A stretch of 64,000 bases of DNA from Streptomyces sp. Mut1 (GCF_030719295.1 NZ_CP120997.1:2294001-2358000); one strand, 5' to 3'. Positions 54,901 through 63,366 are shown, counted from the first letter of the stretch. Notes: generated from the letters alone by a model not told the origin. Program-made: numbers and translations.

Positions 54901-56164
54901 AGACCGGCGCCTGGAAGACGGCCACGGCCGGGCGCGTCGCCCGGCGGCTGCGGCGCGCGGGCTCCTCCGTCTTGGCGGTGAACTCGGGGCGGCCCGCGGC
55001 GGCGGTGGCGCGGCGGCGCTGACGGCCGCGCGGGGCGGCCTCCTCGACCTCGGCGACCTCGGCGGCCAGCTCCTCGACGGCCTCCTCGGGCAGGCTCTCG
55101 CCGGTCTGGACCTCGGCGCGCTCCTCGGTGGCCTGCGGGGCGCCGGCCGGGGCGGTGGCCTTACGGACGGCACGGCGACGGCCGCGCGGCGCCTCGGCGA
55201 CGGGCTCGGCCTGCTCGGCGGCCTCGGCCGTTTCGGTGACCTCGTCGGCGGGCGCGGTGGCCTCGTCGGCGGGCTGGGCGGCGGCCTGCGGGGCGCCGGC
55301 CGGGGCGGATGCCCGGCGGCGGGTGCGGCCGCGCGGGGCCTCGGCGGGCTCGGCGACCGGTTCCGCGGCGGCGGGCTCCGCGCTCTCGGCGGCGGCCGGC
55401 GCCTCCGCGACGATCTCGACGGGCTCGGCGGCCTTGGGCGCACCGGCCGGGGACGTTGCCTTGCGGACGGCACGGCGACGGCCGCGCGGCGCCTCGGCGA
55501 CGGGCTCTGCTGCGGGCTCGGGGCTCTCCACCACGGGGGCCTCCTCGACGATCTCGGCCGGCTCGGCGGCCTTGGGCTCGGCGGCCTTGGGCGCACCGGC
55601 CGGGGACGTTGCCTTGCGGACGGCACGGCGGCGGGCACGCGGCGCCTCGGCGACGGGCTCCTCCACGGCCTCTTCCACCGGCTCCTCGGCAGGCTCCTCG
55701 ACCGCGACCGGCTCCACGACCTCAGCGGCCTTGGGTGCACCGGCCGGGGCAGTCGCCTTACGGACGGCACGGCGGCGGGCACGCGGCGCCTCGGCGACGG
55801 GCTCAGCCACGGCCTCCTCCACCGGCTCCTCGGCAGGCTCCTCCGCTACGACCGGCTCCACGACCTCAGCGGACTCGGCGGCCTTCGGCGCACCGGCCGG
55901 GGCAGTCGCCTTACGAACCGCGCGGCGGCGGGAGCGGGCCGGGGCGGCGGTCTCGGCCTCGGCGGTGTTCTCGGTGCTGGTCTCGGACACTCCGGCGTCA
56001 ACGGCCGGTATGGCCGGCGCCTCGGAGGCCGCCCGCTCGCCCGCCGACGGCGGGCCCGCGGGGCGGGAGGCGGCGCGGCGCCTGCGGCGCGGCGGCAGCT
56101 TGTCCCCGGGGGTGTTGTTGTCTTCTGCGTTCCCGGTGGTGCCGGGTTCGTTCGGCTGGGGCAT
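51947..56164 (-). CDS. rne: Ribonuclease E/G with repeat-rich N- and C-terminal extensions
   Basis: 1,405 residues from ATG 56164. Residues 1-400 carry seven copies of a basic RRRAVRKATAPAGAPKAAE-like unit separated by acidic Glu/Pro/Ala/Val stretches. 400-650 is Arg- and Asp/Glu-block-rich. About 660-1,100 is the catalytic core: S1 domain (YVGNVYLGKVQNVLPSMEAA), the DNase I-like metal site in VVVDVNTGKF and VVVDFIDMV, and the zinc-link CVHCNGRG at about 1,081. Then come three more basic units and a Lys/Ala histone H1-like tail (about 1,343-1,388). It processes and degrades RNA; the extensions probably bind RNA and partners. Confidence 0.95.
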   Translation of the reverse strand: MPQPNEPGTTGNAEDNNTPGDKLPPRRRRRAASRPAGPPSAGERAASEAPAIPAVDAGVSETSTENTAEAETAAPARSRRRAVRKATAPAGAPKAAESAEVVEPVVAEEPAEEPVEEAVAEPVAEAPRARRRAVRKATAPAGAPKAAEVVEPVAVEEPAEEPVEEAVEEPVAEAPRARRRAVRKATSPAGAPKAAEPKAAEPAEIVEEAPVVESPEPAAEPVAEAPRGRRRAVRKATSPAGAPKAAEPVEIVAEAPAAAESAEPAAAEPVAEPAEAPRGRTRRRASAPAGAPQAAAQPADEATAPADEVTETAEAAEQAEPVAEAPRGRRRAVRKATAPAGAPQATEERAEVQTGESLPEEAVEELAAEVAEVEEAAPRGRQRRRATAAAGRPEFTAKTEEPARRSRRATRPAVAVFQAPVFAEPMFQTPETAAAAAAAAGPASQEEEPEEEITTAEEHTAPAEAAPQGGSRRRRRRRGEAADAEPVEQVAPAQEQPAEDEHEPAGENDSEHDGEDTDEYGDRPSRRRRRGGRRRRRGESSEDDAAEQQHQDESAAEHTEDEPEAAQESDDEGDEEQDDHEGAASGSSSSRRRRRRRRRSGDAGSDAENGTDDPERTVVKVREPRKKEERELGTGFDEVQSIKGSTRMEAKKQRRREGREQGRRRVPIITEAEFLARREAVERVMVVRQSGERTQIGVLEDNVLVEHYVNKEQATSYVGNVYLGKVQNVLPSMEAAFVDIGKGRNAVLYAGEVNFEALGMAHGPRRIETALKSGQSVLVQVTKDPIGHKGARLTSQVSLPGRYLVYVPEGSMTGISRKLPDTERARLKTILKKIVPEDAGVIVRTAAEGASEDELRRDVERLQQQWEDIRKKSRSTGSSNAPTLLYGEPDMTVRVVRDIFNEDFSKVIVSGDEAWETIYGYVSHVAPDLTDRLSRWTSEVDIFATYRIDEQLMKALDRKVYLPSGGSLVIDKTEAMVVVDVNTGKFTGQGGNLEETVTKNNLEAAEEIVRQLRLRDLGGIVVVDFIDMVLESNRDLVLRRLLECLGRDRTKHQVAEVTSLGLVQMTRKRVGQGLLESFSETCVHCNGRGVIVHMEQPASVGGGGGGKRSKKRRGGSGQDHEHDHGHEHVSDTEAETEAEVAAEAAAPVALPEPEFVADEELYSSPAEAEAAARGRGRRRASRKASAPAGAPKSASAPAEETVAEPVAEPEPVKAPEPVAETPAEAPAEAPQGRTRRRATRKATAPAGSPAPAEAVVSEPVMAEPAEPAPAAEEPASGPDPVASEDPVVEAAHEEVPADEPAAPPRVRRRATRKVSAPAGPPAGAEEAAVVVVEAPEAEAEAEPAPAKKAARKTAKKATAKKAAVKKTAAKKTAAKKTTAKKAAAKKTVAAEQQTASPVTATADEA
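54995..55945 (-). repeat. Tandem coding repeats in the 5' third of rne
   Basis: Seven units of roughly 150 bp, each ending in a basic ATAPAGAPKAAE-like stretch; the middle four are most alike in DNA. Three related units occur in the 3' part of the gene (about 52,190-52,640). The near-identity of neighbouring units suggests recent expansion. Confidence 0.8.
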
Positions 56165-56396
56165 GCGGGCGTTTCTCCCGTCGCGCTCCCGGGCGCCGCA
56201 CCTGATTCCGGTCCGGCTCGGTCCGCATGGTGGTCGCGGCACCGCCGTCCGGGGCGCGGGCGCCGCACGGGAGCTGAATGTCTGGCTCGCCGGTTCCGTA
56301 CGCGGTGTGCGAACGGCCTGGCGAAAGTCTTATGGGTCAGCGCGCGGCCCGGCCCAGGTGGCTCCCGAGCGCGAGGGCTGCGCTACAACGACCGCC

Positions 56397-57221
56397 TTAC
56401 GCGGAACCTGCACCTTCCGGCGCCGTCGCGACAGCTGTCCCGGTGGCCGTGGTTGATGCGGCCGGGGCTGCCTCGCGGTCGGGCGCGAGCGGGTCGGTCA
56501 CCGTGCCGGACTCCTCGTCGAAGAGCCCCTGCGCCAGCCTGGTCACCGCTGCGGCGACGGGCGGCGCCAGGTCGGCCACAACGCGGAGACCGGACAGGAC
56601 GTCGTCAGGCCGTACGGCAGGTGTCACGTGCCGAACAACCAGCCGCAGTATCGCACAGGCCCTGTCACCGGGCCTATCGGACGGAAGATCGACCGTCCTG
56701 AGCTCGACCACCGCCGCGCGGGCGTCGAAGGTCCGCATGCCGTTCTTCGTACGGCGCTCGACCTCGACGGTCTCGGCCGTGTTGAAGGCGGCCACGGCCT
56801 TCTCGGCCTCCTCCGGGCCGACCCCGTCCAGGCGCATCTCCCAGATGGAGGCGGTCAGCCGGTCGGCGAGGCCCGAGGTGCGGGCCTCCACGGCGTCCGT
56901 GATGTCCAGGCCGTCCGGCATCGAGTCATTGAGCAGCTCGCGCAGGACGTCCGGGTCACGCGCCTCGGTGAGGGCGATCTCCAGGAACTCGGCCTCGCTG
57001 CCCGTGCCGGTGGGGGCGGCATTGGCGTACGAGACCTTGGGGTGCGGGGTGAAGCCCGCCGAGTAGGCCATGGGCACCTGGGAGCGGCGCAGCGCCCGCT
57101 CGAAGGCGCGCTGGAAGTCGCGGTGGCTGGTGAACCGGAGGCGGCCGCGCTTGGTGTAGCGCAGTCGGATGCGCTGCACCGCCGGTGCGGGCGGCGGGCC
57201 TTCGGGCTGTCGCTTGCCCAG
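56397..57221 (-). CDS. TIGR03936-type radical-SAM-linked protein (DUF2344), CTG start
   Basis: 274 residues: QRIRLRYTKRGRLRFTSHRDFQRAFERALRR, PMAYSAGFTPHPKVSYANAAPTG. This is the DUF2344/TIGR03936 family, found fused to or next to TIGR03960 radical-SAM proteins; function unknown. No ATG, GTG or TTG in frame fits. CTG at 57221 opens GKRQPEGPPPAPAVQ and has GAGGAG exactly 8 nt upstream, so it is the likely start. The C-terminus is Ala/Thr-rich. rne follows on the same strand after about 230 bp. Confidence 0.85.
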   Translation of the reverse strand: MGKRQPEGPPPAPAVQRIRLRYTKRGRLRFTSHRDFQRAFERALRRSQVPMAYSAGFTPHPKVSYANAAPTGTGSEAEFLEIALTEARDPDVLRELLNDSMPDGLDITDAVEARTSGLADRLTASIWEMRLDGVGPEEAEKAVAAFNTAETVEVERRTKNGMRTFDARAAVVELRTVDLPSDRPGDRACAILRLVVRHVTPAVRPDDVLSGLRVVADLAPPVAAAVTRLAQGLFDEESGTVTDPLAPDREAAPAASTTATGTAVATAPEGAGSA

Positions 57222-57300
57222 TGGTTCTTCTCCTCGGTGCGGGGCGGACGCGGTGGCACGCCGCCCTCGAAATGCGGGTGGCCCGGGGGTCCGGACCGGC

Positions 57301-58566
57301 TCACCCCTGCTGGACGGATTTCTCCGGGAGCAGGGAGATCTCTGGTTCGGGCGCCACGCTGGGCACAGTCGTTGCACTGCCCAGAGTACGCGCAAGGGGG
57401 CTCCCGAGTTCCCCGGGCTCGGGTTGCACCGGCCCGCCGACCAGCGCGCGCCACGCGTCGCGTCTGGCCTGCCGGATCGTTTCGCGGGCCGCGCGCAGCG
57501 TCTGACGGGCCGTGCGGCCCACCGCGCGAAGGGCCCGCCCGGCGGGGGCCAGGACGGCATCGCGTACGAAACGGCCGGCCGGGACGCACACCGTGCGGTA
57601 CGCCCAGCGCACGGGCGCGCCGATCAGGTTCCGGGCCAGCCAGACCAGCGCCCGGCCCACGGCCCGCGAGAGAAATCCGGCGACGCGCCAGGCGACGCCG
57701 AACGCGACGGCGATCTCGTGGGCGACCGGGGTCAGGACGCGCCGGTACAGCCAGATGAGCGGCGTGACGAGCAGCACCACGACGAGCCACCGCAGCACGG
57801 CCCCGGCCCCCCGGAAGACGGCCTCGACGCCCCGGATCAGCAGATCGAGGAACCAGGCGATGCCCTGGCCCATCGGAGTGAGCACGTTCCGGTACACCCA
57901 CACCAGCGGCAGGACGAGCAGGTGCTCCACCAGCCACCCGACGGCCCGCCCCACCGGCACCAGGACATAGCGCCACAGCAGCACCACCGGCACCACGAAC
58001 AAGGCGGTGAGCAGCCACTTCACCGCCGTGCCGAGCCATCCCACCGCCGTGCCCAGCCACCGCACCCCCGTGGCGAGAGCGTGCCCGGCCGGGACCAGGA
58101 TCTCCCGGTACACCCACCGCAGCCCGTGTCCGAGCGGGGTGAGCACGTGCGCGTACAGCCACTGGAGCGGCACCACGATCCCGTACCGCACCCCGGGCAC
58201 CACGACGTACCGCCACAGGGCGACCCACGGCCATACGAACACCGCGCGGGCCAGCCACACCAGCCCGTGGCCCAGCGGGACGAGCACATGACGCCACAGC
58301 CACCGGGCCGGAACCGCCACCAGCACCTCGGCCAGCCATGCGAGCGCGCGGCCCAGCGGCCGCAGCAGCAGGCGGTCCGCGGCGCGGGCGGTCGCGACCA
58401 GGGCGTCCCACAGCAGGCGCACCGGCAGGACGATCACGAGCACCACGATCCGCACCGGAATCCGGATCAGCGTGGTGAGGCAGCCGTCACCGCTCTCGTA
58501 GTGCGCGGGCACCTGGTGCTTCCCGTACTCCGTCCGTACGGGTGCGCGGTGTCTTCCCTGTTCCAT
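57301..58566 (-). CDS. Repeat-built integral membrane protein of unknown function
   Basis: About 421 residues. After a polar N-terminus (about 1-30) the chain is almost wholly hydrophobic/amphipathic and contains some nine copies of a motif W-(L/V)-(W/Y)-R-x-V-(L/V)-(V/T)-P-x-G-(H/R/Q), for example WLWRHVLVPLGHG, WVYREILVPAGHA, LWRYVLVPVGRA, WVYRNVLTPMGQG and WLYRRVLTPVAHE. The tail (about 340-421) is basic, then acidic/Pro. Not recognised. It lies between the two radical-SAM-linked genes on the same strand. ATG 58566 (AGG upstream) or 58575 could be the start. Confidence 0.75.
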   Translation of the reverse strand: MEQGRHRAPVRTEYGKHQVPAHYESGDGCLTTLIRIPVRIVVLVIVLPVRLLWDALVATARAADRLLLRPLGRALAWLAEVLVAVPARWLWRHVLVPLGHGLVWLARAVFVWPWVALWRYVVVPGVRYGIVVPLQWLYAHVLTPLGHGLRWVYREILVPAGHALATGVRWLGTAVGWLGTAVKWLLTALFVVPVVLLWRYVLVPVGRAVGWLVEHLLVLPLVWVYRNVLTPMGQGIAWFLDLLIRGVEAVFRGAGAVLRWLVVVLLVTPLIWLYRRVLTPVAHEIAVAFGVAWRVAGFLSRAVGRALVWLARNLIGAPVRWAYRTVCVPAGRFVRDAVLAPAGRALRAVGRTARQTLRAARETIRQARRDAWRALVGGPVQPEPGELGSPLARTLGSATTVPSVAPEPEISLLPEKSVQQG

Positions 58567-58580
58567 GCACCTCATGACGC

Positions 58581-58617
58581 GAAGGCCCGGTCCGGGGTTT
58601 CCCCGGGCCGGGCCTTC
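58581..58617 (-). terminator. Terminator after the radical-SAM gene
   Basis: GAAGGCCCGG/CCGGGCCTTC 10-bp perfect stem, with an inner GG/CC pairing, 27 bp beyond the radical-SAM stop. Confidence 0.82.
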
Positions 58618-58644
58618 GTCACCGAGCTGTCACATGCCGGCGGG

Positions 58645-60570
58645 CTACTTCACGACCGTCAGCGGCAGGAGCTTCTTGCCGGTCGGGCCGATCTGGATGC
58701 TGGTGTCCATCTGCGGGCACACGCCGCAGTCGAAGCACGGGGTCCAGCGGCAGTCCTCGACCTCGGTCTCGTCGAGCGAGTCCTGCCAGTCCTCCCAGAG
58801 CCAGTCCTTGTCGAGGCCCGAGTCCAGGTGGTCCCAGGGCAGGACCTCCTCGTACGTCCGCTCGCGGGTGGTGTACCAGTCGACGTCCACGCCGAAGTCC
58901 GGCAGCGTCGCCTCGGCGCTCTTCATCCACAGGTCGTAGCTGAAGTACTCGCGCCAGCCGTCGAAGCGGCCGCCGGACTCGTAGACGGCGCGGATGACGG
59001 AGCCGACCCGGCGGTCACCGCGCGAGAGCAGGCCCTCGACGATGCCGGGCTTGCCGTCGTGGTAGCGGAAGCCGATCGAGCGGCCGTACTTCTTGTCGCC
59101 GCGGATCTTGTCCCGGAGCTTGCCGAGCCGGGCGTCGGTCTCCTCGGCGCCGAGCTGCGGGGCCCACTGGAACGGGGTGTGCGGCTTGGGCACGAAACCG
59201 CCGATGGAGACGGTGCAGCGGATGTCGTTCTGCCCGGAGACCTCGCGGCCCTTGGCGATGACGTTGACCGCCATGTCGCCGATCTGGAGGACGTCCTCGT
59301 CGGTCTCGGTGGGCAGCCCGCACATGAAGTACAGCTTCACCTGGCGCCAGCCGTTGCCGTACGCGGTGGCGACCGTGCGGATCAGGTCCTCCTCCGAGAC
59401 CATCTTGTTGATGACCTTGCGCATGCGCTCGGAGCCGCCCTCGGGGGCGAAGGTGAGACCGGAGCGGCGGCCGTTGCGGGTCAGCTCGTTGGCCAGGTCC
59501 ACGTTGAACGCGTCGACGCGGGTGGAGGGCAGCGAGAGGCCGACCTTGTCGTCCGTGTAGCGGTCGGCGAGGCCCTTGGCGATCTCGCCGATCTCGGTGT
59601 GGTCGGCGGAGGACAGGGAGAGCAGCCCGACCTCCTCGAAGCCGGTCGCCTTGAGGCCCTTCTCCACCATCTCGCCGATGCCGGTGATGCTTCGCTCCCG
59701 CACGGGGCGCGTGATCATGCCGGCCTGGCAGAAACGGCAGCCGCGGGTGCAGCCGCGGAAGATCTCCACGGACATCCGCTCGTGGACGGTCTCGGCGAGC
59801 GGGACCAGGGGCTGCTTGGGGTAGGGCCACTCGTCGAGGTCCATGACGGTGTGCTTGGACACCCGCCACGGCACGCCCGACCTGTTCGGTACGACGCGGC
59901 CGATGCGGCCGTCCGGGAGGTACTCGACGTCGTAGAAGCCGGGGACGTAGACGCCGCCGGTCCTGGCGAGGCGGAACAGCACCTCCTCGCGGCCCCCGGG
60001 GCGGCCCTCGGCCTTCCAGGCGCGGACGATCTCGGTGATCTCCAGGACGGCCTGCTCGCCGTCGCCGATGACCGCGCAGTCGATGAACTCCGCGATCGGC
60101 TCGGGGTTGAACGCGGCGTGCCCGCCGGCCAGCACGATCGGGTCGTCGATGCCCCGGTCCTTCGCGGCCAGCGGGATGCCGGCCAGGTCCAGGGCGGTGA
60201 GCATGTTGGTGTAGCCCAGCTCGGTGGAGAAGCTCAGCCCGAAGACGTCGAACGCCTTCACCGGGCGGTGGCTGTCCACGGTGAACTGCGGCACCTTGTG
60301 CTCGCGCATCAGCGCTTCCAGGTCCGGCCACACGCTGTACGTGCGCTCCGCGAGGACGCCCTGACGCTCGTTGAGCACCTCGTACAGGATCATGACGCCC
60401 TGGTTGGGCAGTCCGACCTCGTACGCGTCCGGGTACATCAGTGCCCAGCGGACGTCGCACTCGTCCCACGGCTTGACGGTGGAGTTCAGCTCACCGCCGA
60501 CGTACTGGATGGGCTTCTGCACATGCGGGAGCAGAGCTTCGAGCTGTGGGAAGACCGAATCGACAGACAT
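58645..60570 (-). CDS. TIGR03960-type B12-binding-domain radical SAM protein
   Basis: 641 residues. The N-terminal half resembles a B12-binding fold (VFGLSFSTELGYTNMLTAL, IVLAGGHAAFNPEP). The radical-SAM core has the motif CTRGCRFC at about 273-281, followed by LTFAPEGGSERMRKVINK. The C-terminal Cys cluster (CRWTPCFDCGVC, about 608-619) may hold a second cluster. The substrate is unknown. Its usual partner, a TIGR03936 protein, is encoded downstream but separated by a membrane-protein gene and a terminator. ATG 60570. Confidence 0.9.
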   Translation of the reverse strand: MSVDSVFPQLEALLPHVQKPIQYVGGELNSTVKPWDECDVRWALMYPDAYEVGLPNQGVMILYEVLNERQGVLAERTYSVWPDLEALMREHKVPQFTVDSHRPVKAFDVFGLSFSTELGYTNMLTALDLAGIPLAAKDRGIDDPIVLAGGHAAFNPEPIAEFIDCAVIGDGEQAVLEITEIVRAWKAEGRPGGREEVLFRLARTGGVYVPGFYDVEYLPDGRIGRVVPNRSGVPWRVSKHTVMDLDEWPYPKQPLVPLAETVHERMSVEIFRGCTRGCRFCQAGMITRPVRERSITGIGEMVEKGLKATGFEEVGLLSLSSADHTEIGEIAKGLADRYTDDKVGLSLPSTRVDAFNVDLANELTRNGRRSGLTFAPEGGSERMRKVINKMVSEEDLIRTVATAYGNGWRQVKLYFMCGLPTETDEDVLQIGDMAVNVIAKGREVSGQNDIRCTVSIGGFVPKPHTPFQWAPQLGAEETDARLGKLRDKIRGDKKYGRSIGFRYHDGKPGIVEGLLSRGDRRVGSVIRAVYESGGRFDGWREYFSYDLWMKSAEATLPDFGVDVDWYTTRERTYEEVLPWDHLDSGLDKDWLWEDWQDSLDETEVEDCRWTPCFDCGVCPQMDTSIQIGPTGKKLLPLTVVK

Positions 60571-60620
60571 CGCGAACTTTCGAGAGCCGGCAGGGGTGAC
60601 CATCCAGCGTACCGCGCTGC

Positions 60621-62144
60621 TCAGCCTCCGGACGCCCGCCGGACGTCCGTCCGGGCCGCTCGGCGCCAGGCCTTCGGCAGCGCGCGCTCGGCCTCCCGGG
60701 CCGCCGCCTCCTCCCGCCCGTACAGCAGTCCCCAGGTGAACGACGGCTCCCCCGCGCCCTGCGCCCGGACCGCCAGGGCGCGCAGGGTCTCGCGGGCGAC
60801 CACGCCGTCCCGGTGGTCGCCGAGGAGGCTCTGTACGGCCTTCAGCCGCTTGACGGACTTCTTGGCGGGCTTCCCGAGCGCGGGCCGGGCCGCCTCCGCC
60901 GCGTACCGGGCGCGTTTGGCCGCCTTGCGGGCGCGGTGCAGGGCGGCGTCGCGGTCCGGCCCCGGGGGCAGTGCGCGGGCGTGCGCGACGCGGGCGGCGA
61001 GGCGCTTGTGGTCCTTGTGGACGGCGCGGGCCAGCTCCTCGCCGGGCGCGGCGGCGGCCGCCGGCAGCAGGGGCGGCTGTGCGAGGAGCCGTTCCAGGGC
61101 GCGCAGCAGCGCCAGGTAGCGCGCGGAGTCCAGGACGGCGGCCGTGCGCCGGCGCGAGCCGCCGCGCCCCGCCACGGACCACAGTCTCAGCCGGGCCCGG
61201 ACCGGCCCGAGGACCAGGGCGCGGGGCAGCTCGTCCAGCCGGGCGCGCAGCCGGGCGTCCAGCACCTCCTGGTCCCGGTCGACGCCCAGCTCGGCCGCGA
61301 GCCACTTCAGCTCGGTGCCGAGGGGGCGGGTGGCCTCGCGGTCCAGGACGCGGCGGTACGTGCGCAGGGCGCTGCGCAGCCGCCGGGTGGCGACGCGCAT
61401 CCTGTGCACGGAGTCGGGCAGCCCCCGCCGCACGGCCGGGTCGAGCGCGACGATCGCCTCGGCATGACGGCGTACGTAGGCGAGGACGTGGTCGCCCGCG
61501 GTGCGCGGCTCGGCCGGCTCGTCCTCCCGGGGCAGCGTGGCGTCGGGCGCCGTCTCGGCCAGCGCGCGGGCGAGTTCGGAGGGGGCGGCGGAGGGCCGGA
61601 TGCCGGCCTCCTCAAGCGCGCGCCCGACGGTGCCGAGGAAGGCGGGGTCGCCGTCGTCGGCGAGTTCGACCTCGATCTCGGTCCAGGTGGCGGTGCGGTC
61701 GCCGCCGTGCAGCCGCTCGGCGTGGACCTCGTCGACGCCGAGTTCGGCGAGCGGCGTGCCGTCCGGTCCGGTGAGCACGTGGACGTCGCGGGCGGAGCGC
61801 AGCCGGACCACGGGGACGACGGAGGCGCCCAGGACGCGGGAGCGGATCAGCGCGGCGAGGCGGGGCGGCGGGGTGTCGGAGAGCGGAGCGCGGATCTCGT
61901 CGCGGACGCCCGCGGCGACCGGGAGCTTGAGGTGCCAGCCGGCGTCCGGGCCGCCGGTGCGGCGGCGCAGGGTGAGGTGGCCGGCGGCGAGGCGGAGGTC
62001 CTCGGTGTCGTAGTACACGGCGTCGAGTTCCATGAGGCCCTCGTGGCGGACCTCCCCGACCCCGGCCACCCGGCTCAGGTCGGGCAGCCGGGTGGCGTCG
62101 GTGGCTTCGTACTTCCGCTCGATCTCGCGCCTGGAGTCCGCCAT
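60621..62144 (-). CDS. CYTH and CHAD domain protein
   Basis: 507 residues. The CYTH domain (about 1-200) begins REIERKYEA (the ExExK signature) and continues VYYDTEDLRLAAGHLTLRRR. The CHAD domain (about 215-490) is a histidine/arginine-rich helical array: VRRHAEAIVALDPAVRRGLPDSVHRMRVATRRLRS. CYTH enzymes act on triphosphates (for example inorganic triphosphatase), and CHAD binds polyphosphate (family knowledge). The protein probably handles inorganic polyphosphate or triphosphate in the cytoplasm. ATG 62144. Confidence 0.92.
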   Translation of the reverse strand: MADSRREIERKYEATDATRLPDLSRVAGVGEVRHEGLMELDAVYYDTEDLRLAAGHLTLRRRTGGPDAGWHLKLPVAAGVRDEIRAPLSDTPPPRLAALIRSRVLGASVVPVVRLRSARDVHVLTGPDGTPLAELGVDEVHAERLHGGDRTATWTEIEVELADDGDPAFLGTVGRALEEAGIRPSAAPSELARALAETAPDATLPREDEPAEPRTAGDHVLAYVRRHAEAIVALDPAVRRGLPDSVHRMRVATRRLRSALRTYRRVLDREATRPLGTELKWLAAELGVDRDQEVLDARLRARLDELPRALVLGPVRARLRLWSVAGRGGSRRRTAAVLDSARYLALLRALERLLAQPPLLPAAAAAPGEELARAVHKDHKRLAARVAHARALPPGPDRDAALHRARKAAKRARYAAEAARPALGKPAKKSVKRLKAVQSLLGDHRDGVVARETLRALAVRAQGAGEPSFTWGLLYGREEAAAREAERALPKAWRRAARTDVRRASGG

Positions 62145-62175
62145 GTACCGAATCTACGCGCCGCCGGGTGACCGC

Positions 62176-63366
62176 TCAGGCCGTTATCGGCCGTTGCACC
62201 CGGATCGACTGGAGCAGCCCGATGGCCACCCAGACCGCGAACATCGAGGAGCCGCCGTAGGAGACGAACGGCAGCGGGAGACCCGCGACCGGCATGATGC
62301 CGAGCGTCATGCCGATGTTCTCGAAGGACTGGAAGGCGAACCAGGCGATGATCCCGGCGGCGACGATCGTGCCGTACAGCTCGGTGGTCTCGCGGGCGAT
62401 GCGGCAGGCACGCCACAGGACGACGCCGAGCAGGACCAGGATGAGCCCGGCACCGAGGAAGCCCAGCTCCTCACCGGCGACCGTGAAGACGAAGTCGGTC
62501 TGCTGCTCGGGGACGAACTGCCCGGTGGTCTGGGTGCCCTGGAAGAGGCCGGTGCCGTGCAGGCCGCCGGAGCCGATCGCGATGCGCGCCTGGTTGGTGT
62601 TGTAGCCGACGCCGGCCGGGTCGAGCGCCGGGTTGGCGAAGGCGGCGAACCGGGCGATCTGGTAGTCGTCGAGCAGCCCGAGCTGCCAGACGGCGACCGC
62701 CCCGGCCACCCCCGTGCCGAGAAGTCCGAAGACCCAGCGGTTGGAGGCGCCGGACGCCAGGAGCGCCCCGAGCACGATGACGACCATGACCATCACGGAG
62801 CCGAGGTCCGGCATCCCCATGACGACGATCATGGGCAGCGCCGCCAGGGCGAGGGCCTTGGCGACGGTCCGGTGGTCGGGGTGCAGCTGGTCGCCCGCGT
62901 CGACGCGGGCGGCGAGCAGCATCGCCATGCCCAGGATGATGGTGATCTTGGTGAACTCGGAGGGCTGGAGGGAGAACCCGCCCGGCAGCAGGATCCAGGC
63001 GTGGGCGCCGTTGACGGTGGCGCCCAGCGGGGTGAGGACCGCCATCACGAGGAGCACGGACAGCCCGTACAGGACCGGCACCGCGCCGCGCAGCGTGCGG
63101 TGGCCGAGCCAGATCGTGCCGATCATCAGCGCGATGCCGATGCCGGTGTTGAGGGCGTGCCGGAACAGGAAGTAGTACGGGTCGCCGTGGGTCAGCGAGT
63201 CGCGTCCCCGGGTCGCCGACCAGACGAGCAGCGAGCCGATGAAGGAGAGCGCGATCGCCGATCCCAGCAGCGGCCAGTCGAGCCGGCGCACGAGCGAGTC
63301 GCGTGCGACGAGCCGGCCCCAGGTGGAGCGCTCGGGGGCGTAGCGCTGGACGGAGAAGCCGGCCAT
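62176..63366 (-). CDS. sfr: FtsW/RodA/SpoVE-type peptidoglycan polymerase (sfr orthologue)
   Basis: 396 residues with about 10 transmembrane segments. It shows the SEDS signature LPFVSYGGSSMFAVW at about 365-380 and the region GLHGTGLFQGTQTTGQFVPEQQTDFVF. SEDS proteins polymerise glycan strands with a class B PBP. Its ATG overlaps the pbp2 stop by one base (TGATG), so the two are coupled. In S. coelicolor this pair belongs to the mre cluster for spore-wall synthesis (from memory). Confidence 0.92.
   Translation of the reverse strand: MAGFSVQRYAPERSTWGRLVARDSLVRRLDWPLLGSAIALSFIGSLLVWSATRGRDSLTHGDPYYFLFRHALNTGIGIALMIGTIWLGHRTLRGAVPVLYGLSVLLVMAVLTPLGATVNGAHAWILLPGGFSLQPSEFTKITIILGMAMLLAARVDAGDQLHPDHRTVAKALALAALPMIVVMGMPDLGSVMVMVVIVLGALLASGASNRWVFGLLGTGVAGAVAVWQLGLLDDYQIARFAAFANPALDPAGVGYNTNQARIAIGSGGLHGTGLFQGTQTTGQFVPEQQTDFVFTVAGEELGFLGAGLILVLLGVVLWRACRIARETTELYGTIVAAGIIAWFAFQSFENIGMTLGIMPVAGLPLPFVSYGGSSMFAVWVAIGLLQSIRVQRPITA

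Noticed and set aside
50894..56701. 1,935-codon plus-strand open frame opposite galU and rne
   Set aside because: A shadow of the high-GC minus-strand genes: low-complexity Gly/Leu/Arg/Ala composition, no domain signature, and the opposite strand has the catalytic RNase E motifs.
57169..61119. 1,316-codon plus-strand open frame
   Set aside because: Antisense to four genes with clear families; composition is compositional artefact (His/Pro/Arg-rich).
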